From the NCBI GenBank assembly GCA_018287875.1, contig JAGVVL010000032.1, forward strand, positions 62,001 to 126,000: DNA of 64,000 nt, in the 5' to 3' direction. This stretch comes from Nigrospora sphaerica (Eukaryota > Ascomycota > Sordariomycetes > Amphisphaeriales > Apiosporaceae). The position numbers and the translations under genes were made by a program. The notes under the pieces are model-generated. The model worked only from the letters and a program-made list of their open reading frames with translations. It was not told the origin of the DNA and searched no databases. This document shows positions 12,918 to 24,692 of the stretch, one piece after another (position 1 is the stretch's first letter; the number at the start of each line of letters is the position of its first letter).

Positions 12918-12978
12918 CAAAAATAAATTATAATATTATTACAGGTAAAGATATAGTCCACCAAAAAAAATTTTTTTG
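11862..12978 (+). mobile_element. Group I intron cox1-i8 with LAGLIDADG ORF
   Basis: Inserted after VVA. The core is partly coding: ACTATATGCTGGAAACTG near 11911, AATCAGCAGAAAACTG near 12058, TTCTCAGAGACTACACG near 12081 (R); S is AAAGATATAGTCCACC near 12947. A compact group IB intron. Confidence 0.8.
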
Positions 12979-13115
12979 CATTTCCACTACGTTTTAAGTA
13001 TGGGAGCTGTATTCGCTATGTTCTCAGCATGATACTTCTGAGTACCTAAAATATTAGGTTTAAATTACAACATGTTATTATCTAAAGTTCAATTCTGAAT
13101 TTTATTTATTGGGGT
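12979..13115 (+). CDS. cox1: cox1 exon 9
   Basis: Encodes HFHYVLSMGAVFAMFSAWYF, then WVPKILGLNYNM and on to FWILFIGV. HFH supplies the axial haem ligands. It ends after two bases of the Val codon. Confidence 0.9.
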
Positions 13116-13116
13116 T

Positions 13117-13926
13117 AAAAAAAAGGGAAGTATTTCTGAAATAATTAAGAGATCGTATAGTGAATCTTCTAATCAAGGTTCACCTTTCAATCCTGAAGAG
13201 TTTGCTATTTTTTTTTATAATATTAAAGAAGAAAAAAAAGATATATACAAAGAGTTAAGAAATAAATCGGGTGTTTATATGCTTATTAACAATATAACTA
13301 AGAAAATTTATATAGGTAGTAGTCTTAATTTAACTAAAAGAATGGTTAGTTATTATTATTATACTAATTCAGATAAACTTTCTAAATCAGTAATAATAAG
13401 AGCTATGAAAAAACACCGTTTAGAAAATTTCTCTTTAGGTATTTTAGAATTTTGTAAAAAGGATTCTAAAGTTTGTCTTAATTTAGAACAAAAATGATTG
13501 GATAAATATAAACCTGAATATAATGTTTTAAATGTTGCAGGTAATTCCTTTGGTTTTAAACATAGTATTGAAACTATAATTGAATTAAAACAAAGATTAA
13601 ATAAAGAAAATCATCCTAAATTTGGTACTGTTACTTCTTCTGAAACAAAAAAATCTATTAGTGCAGGAGTAAAAAATTTTTATTTAACTAAAAGTCACCC
13701 TGCAAAAGGATTAAAAGGTAAATTATCTGCACAATATGGTATAGGAGGAAATTCTGTTTTCTGTTACAGTAAAACAGATAAAGAGTTAATTTTCCCTTCC
13801 ATTAATGCAGCTAAACAGCATTTTAAAGTAAGATGAACTTTTCTAAAAAAAAAATTAGATACTAATCAATGAATAACTCTTCAAGGAGAAGATTGAATTA
13901 TACAGTCTGTACCTAAACAGAAATAG
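13117..13926 (+). CDS. GIY-YIG homing endonuclease, in frame with cox1 exon 9
   Basis: A 270-codon frame from exon 9. The nuclease motif is SGVYMLINNITKKIYIGSS at about 13267-13323, followed by LTKRMVSYYYY and the Glu-containing LNLEQKWLDKYKPEYNVL. NUMOD3-like repeats and a NUMOD1-like SVFCYSKTDKELIFPS close the protein. TGA is Trp in QKWLDKY and WTFL. Intact, ending TAG at 13924-13926. Confidence 0.85.
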
Positions 13927-14051
13927 TATTGTTAGCCTCTCCCAATCCTTCTATATGCTGGGAAATCTCATAAGGCTTAAGTACTTATTAAACCAAAAAA
14001 AAATCTTCGATTTTTTAAGGCCTAACACAGGACCTAGTCCTATACTAGTCG

Positions 14052-14140
14052 GTTACCCCACCCCCTCTCTCTTTTTATCCCAAAAATCTTCGATTTTTAA
14101 GGGAAAAAAAGTCGAGAGAGGGGGTGGGGTTGCGAAAGGT
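14052..14140. repeat. GC composite element inside cox1-i9
   Basis: The arms ACCCCACCCCCTCTCTC and GAGAGAGGGGGTGGGGT enclose the small palindrome AAAAATCTTCGATTTTT. A second copy with a few extra bases in its loop stands just downstream of cox1 (14808-14897), including the same GCGAAAGGTAA flank. Confidence 0.8.
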
Positions 14141-14251
14141 AAGTAATAATCTTAAGTATATCTAGATAATCAGCAGGAAACCAAAATAATAATTCGTATT
14201 ATGAGTAGGATCCTCAGAGACTACACGAAGGATATTTTTTAATTCATTTAA

Positions 14252-14662
<411 letters not shown>

Positions 14663-14971
14663 TTAAAAAATTATTAATAGCTTTAATCATATCTTTAGGT
14701 TTATATTATATTCCTTAATTTTATCCGTACCCAGCCCCTCGACCCTTTTTTTTACCCTCTTCGAGATCAGGCCTAGCACAGGACTAGCCTGTCCTAGTCC
14801 TGGTACCCCACCCCCTCTCTCTTTTTATCCCAAAAATCTTCGATTTTTAAGGGGAGGGAAAAAAAGTCGAGAGAGGGGGTGGGGTTGCGAAAGGTAAAAA
14901 AAAAGTACCGGAGAGGGGGTGGGTACAGGAGCTTGCCTAGCCCCGGGGGGGGAATGAATGGTCAGCATAGC
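14663..14971. repeat. Spacer between cox1 and orf410
   Basis: No gene. It is dominated by GC hairpins, including the second copy of the cox1-i9 composite (14808-14897) nested between GTACCGGAGAGGGGGTGGGTAC-like arms (about 14728-14932). Confidence 0.6.
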
Positions 14972-15054
14972 ATGCATAATGATAGAATTCTATCTTGTAA
15001 TTGTTTACTTAAGATGTAATTTTAGTTTAATTATATGGGAAGTTTTATTTTTTT
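14972..15054 (+). promoter_or_regulatory. Duplicate of the nad4 leader, upstream of orf410
   Basis: These 83 bases are identical to 18321-18403, which directly precede nad4 (ATG 18415). Here they end 11 bases before the ATG of orf410. They include the hairpin TAGAATTCTA and a stretch of AT-rich leader. Because the copy has no coding role of its own, I infer that orf410 uses a copied nad4 5' leader (translation or processing signal). Confidence 0.7.
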
Positions 15055-15065
15055 AGGTTCAGAAA

Positions 15066-16298
15066 ATGTTATTATTTTTAACGATTTTTGTTCCTTTTTT
15101 CTTCGTCTTATTAATTTGGTTTTTTCTAGCGGTAGGGGTTAGATTTTTTTTTCCTAACTTTCAAGGATTAAGCCTTTGGAATAAAGTTTTTACTTGAAAA
15201 AACCTAATACGTATATGTTTTAGCGCTATTTCTGGTATGTTCAGTAGAATTCTTATTTATTATTTTTTTAATATAGATATTCTGGTTTTCTTTACGGATA
15301 ATTTATGTTACATAAATAGCTATATTATCATGTTGGGATATTTGGTTCAGAATTCTTTAGTGGGATTAACTATAGGTGAGTTATTCCATAAATTAGTGTT
15401 AACACTAATTAGAGAGCATACTACTCATTTTTTAGGTATACCTCTAGGTATAGACTGACCTAGAGATAGATTACCTTTAATGGGTCCTAATAAAGAATTG
15501 ACTACTCACATTAAAGTAATAGAGCCTTCAGATTCAATAGTGTCCCATATGGAAGCATCCCGGCCAAGCCAGGGCGCTAGTACTCATCCATCTGGAATCG
15601 GCGAGAAGTCTTCTGGTAATATAACGGGTCAGCCTTCAGTTTCAGGTACAAGTGCAGGAGGTTCAGCTTCCGGTACCGGAGCAGGTTCAGGTTCTGGTAC
15701 TGGGTCAGAGTTTCCATCTGCTTTAGCAGATGAAATTACCCAGCATACTAAAGAATTTACGGAGGATTTTGTTAATATTAATCAACTTTCTTTAAGGAAA
15801 TATGAGAGGTTGAATAATACAAAATTAAGTTTAGATTTACCTGAGTTCGTTGAACCTTTTTGGATTGTATTAAAGCATCAAGCGGATATGGTTATTAAGT
15901 CTGTACATAACCGATTTACCTGGGTCGAAAACATGTCTAGGGTGGGAATTGCTCGTAATTCCCAAGAAAAACTAGACCTAATCAATTCCGATTTAGATAA
16001 TGCTTTGAATGAGTATTTATCTAAAGTAGACGAGTTAAGTGAGGGAGATGGAGATATTCAATCTAAGCTTAAGGAAATGTATAATGCTACTAACGCCTAT
16101 CGTAACAGGACATATAAGGATTTAAACAAAGCCGAGGAATTAGTGAGATCCGATTTTCGTGAAGGTCCGCTAAATAAAAGCAAGATCTTAAAAGAGTTAG
16201 TGAATAAAAAGTTCCCGGAGGCTAAAAAATCCTTTATAACTGCCGACGATTATCTTAGAAAGAAAATATCCGAAGTATTAAATGCAAAGAAAAAGTAA
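15066..16298 (+). CDS. orf410, membrane protein with Gly/Ser linker and charged C-terminus (unknown)
   Basis: I do not recognise this 410-aa protein. It starts at the first ATG behind the copied nad4 leader. Residues 1-140 are hydrophobic (MLLFLTIFVPFFFVLLIWFF; NSLVGLTIGEL), with two or three likely membrane helices. About residues 160-215 form a Ser/Gly/Thr-rich linker (SASGTGAGSGSGTGSEF). The C-terminal half is charged and probably helical, ending with a motif KILKELVNKKFPEAKKSF that resembles segments in the ORFs at 26835 and 44225. It uses TGG as well as TGA for Trp. It could be a recent acquisition, perhaps plasmid-derived, but no evidence shows this. Confidence 0.6.
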
Positions 16299-16579
16299 TT
16301 TTCCTTTTTTTTTTATATATACTTTTTTTTTAATTAAGCAAATATATATTTGCTTAATTTAATTTTATATTACATATATATAATTCTCAACCTTTCGCAA
16401 CCCCTGATCCCCCCGAACCCCTCGGGGTTCGGGGGGATATACCAAGTGTCGGGGTAACCGACTAGTAACGACTAGTCTAAGAAAAATCGAAGATTTTTCT
16501 AAGGCTAGCCCTAATCTCTTATCTCTTATCTCTTATCTCGAAGAGATTTGAGATTTTGGGTTATATAAATGTAATATAA
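16299..16579. repeat. Spacer between orf410 and trnR(TCT)
   Basis: An AT-rich trailer, a GC hairpin around CCCCGAACCCCTCGGGGTTCGGGG (about 16410-16434), the small palindrome AAAAATCGAAGATTTTT (16484-16500) and a short tandem run of TCTTATC units at about 16515-16540. No gene seen. Confidence 0.6.
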
Positions 16580-16650
16580 TTCTCATTAGCTCAAAGGCAG
16601 AGTAGGATACTTCTAATATCCCGGTTTTAGTTCGAATCTAGAATGAGAAT
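16580..16650 (+). tRNA. trnR: tRNA-Arg (TCT)
   Basis: The acceptor TTCTCAT pairs with ATGAGAA, and the anticodon stem-loop GGATA-CTTCTAA-TATCC gives anticodon TCT, reading AGA/AGG. The T loop TTCGAAT is normal. A degenerate sequence resembling it is at about 21140-21222. Confidence 0.85.
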
Positions 16651-16951
16651 TTGTTTATAAGAGATAAATATATATCGTAGCTTTATATCCCCTCCCTTTT
16701 TAGGTGCGGCCTCTTGGCTGATCTTAAGGGATATAGGGGAGGGCTTCGGCCCTTAATAGCAGTATTCCTTTTATATTTATTTTTCATCCTTTTTATTATC
16801 ATCCTCTCATATTTCTCATATCCTATTCCTCTCTAAGCCTCCTTCTTAGATGAGGGATGAAATAGCTTGCTTGTCTTGCTACTGAAAGGGATAAAGATAT
16901 ATAGAGGAAAACAATCTTATGTATAATAAAAAGCAATTAATTTTTTTTCTA
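16651..16951. other. Spacer between trnR(TCT) and nad1
   Basis: About 300 bases with a GC-rich inverted repeat (CCCCTCCC near 16689 against GGGGAGGG near 16736) and a C/T-rich tract. No gene is seen; the part after about 16900 is probably the nad1 leader. Confidence 0.5.
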
Positions 16952-18055
16952 ATGTATTATATACCTACCGTTATATCAATAATTGAAGTTCTTTTAGTTA
17001 TCGTTCCCGCATTACTTAGTGTAGCTTATGTAACTGTAGCTGAAAGAAAAACGATGGCCAGTATGCAAAGAAGATTAGGTCCTAATGCCGTAGGTTGATA
17101 TGGACTTCTTCAAGCTTTTGCAGATGCTTTAAAATTACTTTTAAAAGAATATGTAGCACCTACACAAGCTAATATAGTTTTATTCTTTTTAGGACCTGTT
17201 ATTACACTAGTTTTTGCATTATTAGGTTATGGGGTTATACCTTACGGACCTGGTTTAGCAATTAGTGATTTTAATATAGGGATCTTATATATGTTAGCTG
17301 TATCTGCTTTAGCCACTTATGGAATACTTTTAGCTGGGTGAAGTGCTAATAGTAAATATGCTTTCTTAGGATCTTTAAGAAGTACTGCTCAATTAATTAG
17401 TTATGAATTAATATTAAGTTCTGCTATATTATTAGTTATTATGTTAACAGGTAGTTTAAATTTAACTGTTAATATAGAATCACAAAGAGCAGTTTGATTC
17501 ATATTTCCTTTATTGCCTATATTTATAATATTCTTTATAGGATCTGTAGCAGAAACAAACAGACCACCATTCGATTTAGCTGAGGCTGAATCAGAATTAG
17601 TTAGTGGATTTATGACAGAACACGCTGCAGTTGTATTCGTATTCTTTTTCTTAGCCGAATATGCTAGTATAGTTTTAATGTGTATTTTAACAAGTATACT
17701 ATTCTTAGGTGGTTATTTAGTTTTAGATATTGTTTATCTATTAAGTTATTTAGACTTTATTATATGAGAATTATTTATAATAGATTGAATATTAGTTTTA
17801 GATTACTTTGTTCAGGATGTAATGAATAGTCCTGCTTTAGAAGGGTCTATATATGGTTTAAGTTTAGGGGTAAAAAGTTCTATGTTTATTTTTACTTTTA
17901 TATGAGTAAGAGCTTCATTCCCTAGAATACGTTTTGACCAATTAATGTCTTTCTGTTGAACAGTCTTATTACCAGTAGTGTTTGCTTTCATCGTCTTAGT
18001 GCCTTGTATTTTATATAGTTTTGATATATTCCCTATTAATCTAAGCTTGTTCTAA
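16952..18055 (+). CDS. nad1: nad1, NADH dehydrogenase subunit 1
   Basis: A membrane subunit of complex I at the quinone-binding interface. Recognised by [37 protein letters not shown], the [20 protein letters not shown] loop and a C-terminal [13 protein letters not shown]. It is 367 aa, uninterrupted by introns, with TGA as Trp. I take the ATG at 16952 ([15 protein letters not shown]); an in-frame ATG 33 bases earlier (16919) would add 11 residues. It ends TAA. Confidence 0.9.
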
Positions 18056-18320
18056 TAAACATTTCGCTTAGTTTAGGTGTTTATACAAAATTTGCTGGCT
18101 TTAGAACTTCATTCCCCCCCCCTGAACCCCTCGGGGGGTTCGGGTAGTTAGGCGGCACCCTAGATATTTGGGTAAAGAAAATATCTAGGGAAGGGTGTTA
18201 AAGTGGAGGGTGGTCGGGTTTAACGAGGGTGCCCGCCTGACCCCAGGGGCGCTAGCTGACCCCTTAGCTAGCTGATCCCTTAGCTAGCTGACCTGGGGGC
18301 GCTAGCTGACCCCAGGAAAT
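18056..18320. repeat. Spacer nad1-nad4 with tandem GCTAGCTGACC repeats
   Basis: A GC hairpin at 18115-18141 (CCCCCCCTGAACCCC/GGGGGTTCGGG) is followed by an imperfect tandem array of GCTAGCTGACCCC and GCTAGCTGATCCC units at about 18248-18313. The rest is GC-rich and non-coding. Confidence 0.7.
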
Positions 18321-18403
18321 ATGCATAATGATAGAATTCTATCTTGTAATTGTTTACTTAAGATGTAATTTTAGTTTAATTATATGGGAAGTTTTATTTT
18401 TTT
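18321..18403 (+). promoter_or_regulatory. nad4 leader, source of the copy upstream of orf410
   Basis: Identical over 83 bases to 14972-15054. It ends 11 bases before the nad4 ATG, the same distance as for orf410, so the duplicated unit includes the whole near leader. Confidence 0.7.
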
Positions 18404-18414
18404 GAGATAATAAT

Positions 18415-19896
18415 ATGTTATTATCTTCTTTATTATTAATACCTATTTTAGGGATATTCTTAATATCTAGTGATATGTCTTATGAAGCAGCCTCCGGTGA
18501 GCACGTACCATCAAAAATAAAGTCTTATAAAATAACAGCTTTCGTAACATCTCTTGTTAATTTAGCAGTATCTTTAGTAATATTTATATTATTTGATTTT
18601 AGTTCTAATCAATTTCAATTTGTACAAGAACATTATAATATAAATTTTTTTGATATCTATTTAGGAGTAGACGGAATTTCTATCTATTTTGTATTATTAA
18701 CTACTATAATAATGCCTATAGCTATATTATCTAATTGAAATTCTATAACTGAAAATGTGAAATCTTATTTAATAATAATGTTATTATTAGAGACATTATT
18801 AATAGCTGTGTTTTTAGTATTGGATATTTTATTATTCTATATATTTTTTGAAAGTATATTACCTCCTTTATTTTTATTAATAGGTTTATTCGGGTCAAGT
18901 AATAAAGTAAGAGCTAGTTTTTATCTTTTCTTATATACATTGTTTGGATCTTTATTCTTATTATTATCAATTTTAACTATGTCTTCTATAATGGGTACTA
19001 CAGATTTTGATGCTTTATTTAAAACTAATTTTGATTATAATACACAAGTATTTTTATTTATCGGTATATTTATAGCTTTTGCTGTTAAAACACCAACTAT
19101 TTTTTTAAATAATTGATTATTAAAAGCTCACGTTGAATCACCTTTAGGTGGAAGTATAGTATTAGCAGGTATAGTTTTAAAACTAAGTTTATATGGAATA
19201 TTTAGATTAATATTACCTATATTACCTAAAGCTTCTTTAGATTATACATTTATTGTTTTTGTTATAGGTGTAATTACAATAATATATGCTAGTTTTAGTA
19301 CATTAAGAACTACAGACGTTAAAGAATTAATAGCTTATAGTTCTGTATCTCACGCTGCTGTATATTTAATAGGAGTATTTAGTAATACAATACAAGGTAT
19401 AGAAGGAGGTATTGTTTTAGGTTTAGCCCACGGATTTGTTTCTAGTGGTTTATTTATCTGTGCAGGTGGTGTACTATACGATAGATCTGGTACTAGATTA
19501 ATACATTATTACAAAGGTGTAACTCAAATGATGCCTTTATTCTCTCTATTATTCTTTATATTATGTTTAGGTAATTGTGGAGCTCCTTTAACTTTAAATT
19601 TTGTAGGAGAATTTATGTCATTGTATGGTACTTTCGAAAGATTACCCGCTTTAGGTGTATTTGCTAGTCTTTCAATTGTGTTCTCTGCCGCCTATACTAT
19701 TTATATGTTTAATAGAATATCTTTTGGGGGTTCATTTACTAAATTCTTTGAAGAAAATATAAGTGATGTAACTAAAAGAGAATTCTTCTTATTATTCGCT
19801 CTAGTAGCCTTTACAGTTATATTAGGAATATATCCTTCTATTATTTTAGATGGATTACATTACTCAGCTACAAATTTAATATTTAGATGTATTTAA
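18415..19896 (+). CDS. nad4: nad4, NADH dehydrogenase subunit 4
   Basis: A proton-pumping, antiporter-like membrane subunit of complex I. Recognised by GVDGISIYFVLLTTIIMP, the FFESILPPLFLLIG segment, LLKAHVESPLGGSIVLAGI, AYSSVSHAAVYLIG and GLAHGFVSSGLF, including the conserved Lys in LLKAH and Glu in FFES. It is 493 aa, intron-free, with TGA for Trp. It ends TAA. Confidence 0.92.
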
Positions 19897-20916
<1,020 letters not shown>

Positions 20917-21139
20917 TCCGAGGTTTATTTCCCTTTTTTTTTACCCTCCCTTGCGGGGAGGGGAAAAAAATTAGAAGGGCCGCATATTAATGCGTCCCCC
21001 CCCCTCGGCACCCCAGGGGTGAGGGGGAGGGGGGTTCAGAGAGAGAGGAATCCTCACTCCATATCCCCCTAGGATCCTAGAGAGTGACGCTTGTGGGGTT
21101 TAGGGGGTATGGTAATAAGAGTAAATTTTATAACTATAG

Positions 21140-21222
21140 ATACTCAATAGTTATAAGGTAGAGTTGGATATTTCTAATTTACCGTGCGATTTTATTTTGA
21201 ATGCTTCAAACTAAAATGAGTA
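21140..21222 (+). pseudogene. Degenerate tRNA-Arg(TCT)-like sequence
   Basis: AAGGTAGAGTTGGATATTTCTAATTTACC resembles the D arm and anticodon arm of trnR(TCT) at 16580, with loop TTTCTAA, but the acceptor and T arms do not pair well. It could equally be chance similarity, so this call is tentative. Confidence 0.3.
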
Positions 21223-21498
21223 GTGAGAGGGCACCAGGTATCCGTGGTTTAAGAGCCCTAATCCCTAATCCCTTAGGGTTAGGCTAACAACCGGGATAGG
21301 GATAAGGGTCTAATTTTTTGAATTATTCTAATAATTCAAAAAATAAGGCTGATCCCTCTCATCCCTCTGCAAAAATAATCGGTGCTTGCCTTAAGCTGCG
21401 CAGTTTGCTGATCCCTGACCCCGGGCTTACGCTCCACCCCCTCGGGGGGTGAGGGGATAGGGTAGCTTGCGCACATCAAAAATAAGGCGCAAGCTTTA

Positions 21499-21604
21499 AA
21501 CTAAAAATTTTGTTTCGTTTTGTAATGAACGCTAATGTTTAATGAATATTCTATATTAGGATATTGAAAATAAATCAATCTTTTGGGTAGTATCCCATGA
21601 CCCC
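21499..21604. repeat. 106-bp direct repeat, copy 1
   Basis: Identical to 21729-21834. It begins AACTAAAAATTTTGTTTCG and ends GTAGTATCCCATGACCCC. Both copies lead into GC palindromes. It contains no ORF or RNA gene that I can recognise. Confidence 0.85.
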
Positions 21605-21728
21605 TGGGACTTGCCGCCACCCCCTCGGGGGGTGAGGGGGATAGGGTAGCTTGCTTATTTTTTTTTCCCTCCCCGCATGCGGGGAGGGGAAAAAAAATTC
21701 TATATCCCTTCGGGATCAGCAAGCTCTC

Positions 21729-21834
21729 AACTAAAAATTTTGTTTCGTTTTGTAATGAACGCTAATGTTTAATGAATATTCTATATTAGGATATTGAAAA
21801 TAAATCAATCTTTTGGGTAGTATCCCATGACCCC
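21729..21834. repeat. 106-bp direct repeat, copy 2
   Basis: An exact copy of 21499-21604, 230 bases downstream. Identity over the full length suggests a recent duplication or ongoing gene conversion. Confidence 0.85.
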
Positions 21835-22263
21835 AGCCCCTCTCTCTCTTTTATTAGAGAGAGGGGCTTGGGTTTAGGGGTTCGCTAGGGGGCGCTTCTT
21901 ATTTTTTGAATTATTAGAAAAAAATTAGACCCCCATACTCCTCCCCCACCCCAGGGGGTGAGGGGGGTCAGGGTATGGAGGGTAGGACTTATTTTTTTTT
22001 GAATTATTATTATAAATAATTCAAAAAAATAAGAAGCTCCCTCTTATGTTTCTTCTACCCTTTCTTCCTATTATCTGATATTCTTTCCCCTTACAAGCCC
22101 TTCATCCCTTTATCCCTTCTTCAAGTAGGTACTGGGGGTTAGGAGGGAGGCCGTTCCTATCCACCAGCGTCCCTGTCCAAATCCCTTTTTAGGGTAAGGG
22201 ATAGGGATTGGGCACGCTAACCGGAGAGTATAACATTATTAATAATAAATTAATATAGATATA

Positions 22264-22416
22264 ATGCCTCAATTAACACCTTTTTATTTTGTAAATGAAG
22301 TAATTTTTGCTTTTGCAATAATTTTAATTACAATATATATGTTATCTAAATATATATTACCTAGATTCGTGCGTTTATTCTTAGCTCGTACTTCTATCTC
22401 AAAACTTTTTAACTAA
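22264..22416 (+). CDS. atp8: atp8, ATP synthase subunit 8
   Basis: A small single-pass subunit of the FO stator. It starts MPQLTPFYFVNEVIFAFAII, the classical MPQL head, and has one transmembrane segment and a basic tail (RFVRLFLARTSISKLFN). 50 aa. It precedes atp6, the usual order in ascomycetes. Confidence 0.92.
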   Translation: MPQLTPFYFVNEVIFAFAIILITIYMLSKYILPRFVRLFLARTSISKLFN

Positions 22417-22722
22417 ATAGGTTGAAAACTTATTCCTGGGGGAGGCTAGCCGGTATCCCCGGCTTCTTATTTTTTGAATTATTAGAAAAAAATAAGACCC
22501 CATACCCTGGGGTCTAATTTTTTGAATAATTCAAAAAATAAGAAGCGCCCCTGGGGTCAGGGGTATGCAAGCTTGGGCCTTTCTAATTTTTTTTCCCCTC
22601 CTGAACCCCCTCGGGGGTTCAGGGGAGGGATGGAAAATAAAAAAAAAAAATACTGTCGCTTGTCAAGAAATATATTTCAATAAAACATAAGTTACTATTG
22701 AATATAATTATAATAATTTAAA
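22417..22722. repeat. Spacer atp8-atp6
   Basis: Nested GC and AT hairpins: 22464-22490 and 22511-22545 (AT type) within CCCCAGGGG/CCTGGGGTC arms, and TTTTCCCCTCCTGAACCCCC/GGGGGTTCAGGGGAGG at 22588-22627. No gene. Confidence 0.6.
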
Positions 22723-23069
22723 ATGGAAAAATTTAATTTAAATAGAGAAATAATTAGTCCTTTAAGTCAGTTTGAAATTAGAGATTTATTAAGTTTAGAT
22801 GCGCCTATATTAGGTAACTTACATATATCAATAACAAACATAGGATTATTCTTAATGTTAGGAGGTTTATTTATATTAGCTCTTAATCTTTTAAGTACAA
22901 ATTACAACAGATTAGTTGGTAATAGATGATCAATAAGCCAAGAATCTTTATACGCAACTATTCATAGTATAGTAACAAATCAAATAAATTCAACAAGCGG
23001 ACAAATGTTCTTCCCATTTCTATACGCTTTATTTATATTTATTTTAATAAATAACTTGATTGGAATGGT
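22723..23069 (+). CDS. atp6: atp6 exon 1 (ATP synthase subunit a)
   Basis: Subunit a forms the proton half-channels of the FO motor. Exon 1 runs from MEKFNLNREIISPLSQFEIR through FPFLYALFIFILINNLIGMV, with the last Val codon split. The three exons give 783 nt (260 aa). The N-terminal segment before DLLSLDAPIL is of normal fungal length. Confidence 0.9.
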
Positions 23070-24464
23070 TAACAGGAGCCTTTGCATTTTATCATTATTT
23101 ATCTCAAACATACTTGAAGCATTAAGATTACAGAATAATCTAATTTTTCAAATACAATCATATTCTTCTTTTAACTCTGACTCACAGTCATCCATACAAA
23201 TAGACATATCTAAGGATAGTCCTAGATATAGTTTTAACAATAAAAATACCTTCTACCTTAATCCTGATTATCTTACAGGATTTGTAGATGGAGGCGCAGC
23301 CGGTTGTTTCTCTCTTTCAATATATAAACAAGGTAAAAACTTAACTGGTTGACAAGTTAAGCCTATCTTTAGTATATCTTTACATAATAAGGATATTAAA
23401 TTATTAGAAGCTATACAAAGAACTTTGAAAACAGGAAAGATCTATAAACATGGAGTTGATTCTATGCAATATCGTGTAAGTTCTTTAAAGAATTTACAAA
23501 TAATCACAGATCATTTTGACAGTTATCCTTTAATAACTCAAAAGAGTGCTGATTATCTTTTATTTAAACAAGCTATAGCTATCATAAAGAATAAAGAGCA
23601 TTTATCTAGAGAAGGTTTACTGAAGTTAGTAGGAATTAAAGCTACATTAAACTGAGGTCTATCTGACAAGTTTAAAGAGAGTTTCCCTCTTGCAAAACCA
23701 GTAGTAAGACCTTCAGTAATATATAATCCTCTAAATGTTAGGATTAAGAATTTAAACTGAATTAGAGGATTTATAGAAGCTGAAGGATGTTTCCAAGTTA
23801 TAATTCAAAATAATAAAAACGTTAGTTTAAAATTTTCATTAACTCAACATATTAAAGATGAGGAATTGTTAAAGGATATCGTTACTTATCTAAATTATGG
23901 TAGATATTACAAAACACCAACACGTGATGAAGGTCAATACTTAGTAACAGTCTTTTCAGATATAAATGATAAGCTAATACCTTTCTTAAATGAGTATCCC
24001 TTATTAGGAGTTAAAAAAGAGGATTATTTAGATTTTGTACAAATAGCCGAATTAATAAAATCTAAAGCTCATTTAACGGACGAAGGATTAGAAAGAATAA
24101 AACTAATTAAAAGTAATATAAATAGAAAGAGAATAACAATAAAAGAAGAATAAATGTTTAGATAATAGTAATATCATAGATAAATAATAATAAAATACAA
24201 TAAATTTCACTATATGCTGAAAACTTCTAATGCCTTTAGGTGCCGATTATCGGAGAAAATCTTAAAGGATGAAACAATGAACAATCAGCAGGAAATCAAA
24301 ATAACCATCCCCACCTCCTCAATTAATTGAGGAGGTGGGGGGAAATGTTATGAGTAAGATCCTTAGAGACTACACGTGAAAAATCACTTAACACTGTTTT
24401 ACTATAAGAACTGAGTGATTAAGATATAGTCCACCATGGTAAGTCTATAAGATTTGCTGTGCTG
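23070..24464 (+). mobile_element. Group I intron atp6-i1 with LAGLIDADG ORF
   Basis: Inserted in the Val codon of NLIGMVPYSF. The core is behind the ORF: CTATATGCTGAAAACTTC near 24211, ACAATCAGCAGGAAATC near 24281, CCTTAGAGACTACACGTG near 24361 (R), TAAGATATAGTCCACC near 24421 (S). A perfect stem CCCCACCTCCTCAATTAATT/GAGGAGGTGGGG (about 24310-24340) fills a loop. Confidence 0.8.
23071..24153 (+). CDS. Double-motif LAGLIDADG endonuclease with altered first motif, fused to atp6 exon 1
   Basis: A 361-codon open frame continuing exon 1. The second motif IRGFIEAEGCFQV (about 23761) is normal. The first reads LTGFVDGGAAGCFSL (about 23272), where relatives in this window have LTGFADAEGSF or LIGFVDGEGCF. 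The acidic residue before the last Gly is missing and two extra residues are present (GGC GCA GCC, GC-rich). A small in-frame insertion is likely. Cutting activity is doubtful, but maturase function could remain. Confidence 0.8.
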
Positions 24465-24692
24465 TCCATACAGTTTTGCTTCAACAAGTCATTTTGTATT
24501 AACATTCTCTTTAAGTTTTACTATAGTTTTAGGTGCAACAATATTAGGATTCCAAAAACATGGTTGAGCATTTTTTTCTCTTTTAGTCCCCGCAGGTTGT
24601 CCTTTAGCTTTACTACCTTTATTAGTATTAATAGAATTCATTTCTTACTTAGCAAGAAATATTTCTTTAGGTTTAAGATTAGCAGCTAACAT
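24465..24692 (+). CDS. atp6: atp6 exon 2
   Basis: Encodes PYSFASTSHFVLTFSLSFTI to LGLRLAANI. It includes the essential Arg of the LGLRLAANI helix facing the c ring. The final Ile codon is split by intron 2. Confidence 0.9.

Larger units (their letters stand above)
20917..22263. repeat. Spacer atp9-atp8, repeat-rich
   Basis: About 1.35 kb without a gene. It holds GC hairpins of the CCCTCCCC-GCATGC-GGGGAGGGG kind (20944-20969, 21660-21697), AT hairpins (21311-21345, 22000-22040), a perfect 106-bp direct repeat (21499-21604 and 21729-21834), a degenerate trnR-like stretch (21140-21222) and C/T-rich tracts (22050-22200). Confidence 0.65.

Noticed and set aside
18241..18315. Repeated GCTAGCTGACC units considered as a CRISPR-like array
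   Set aside because: Units are adjacent, without spacers of constant length, and the genome is mitochondrial.
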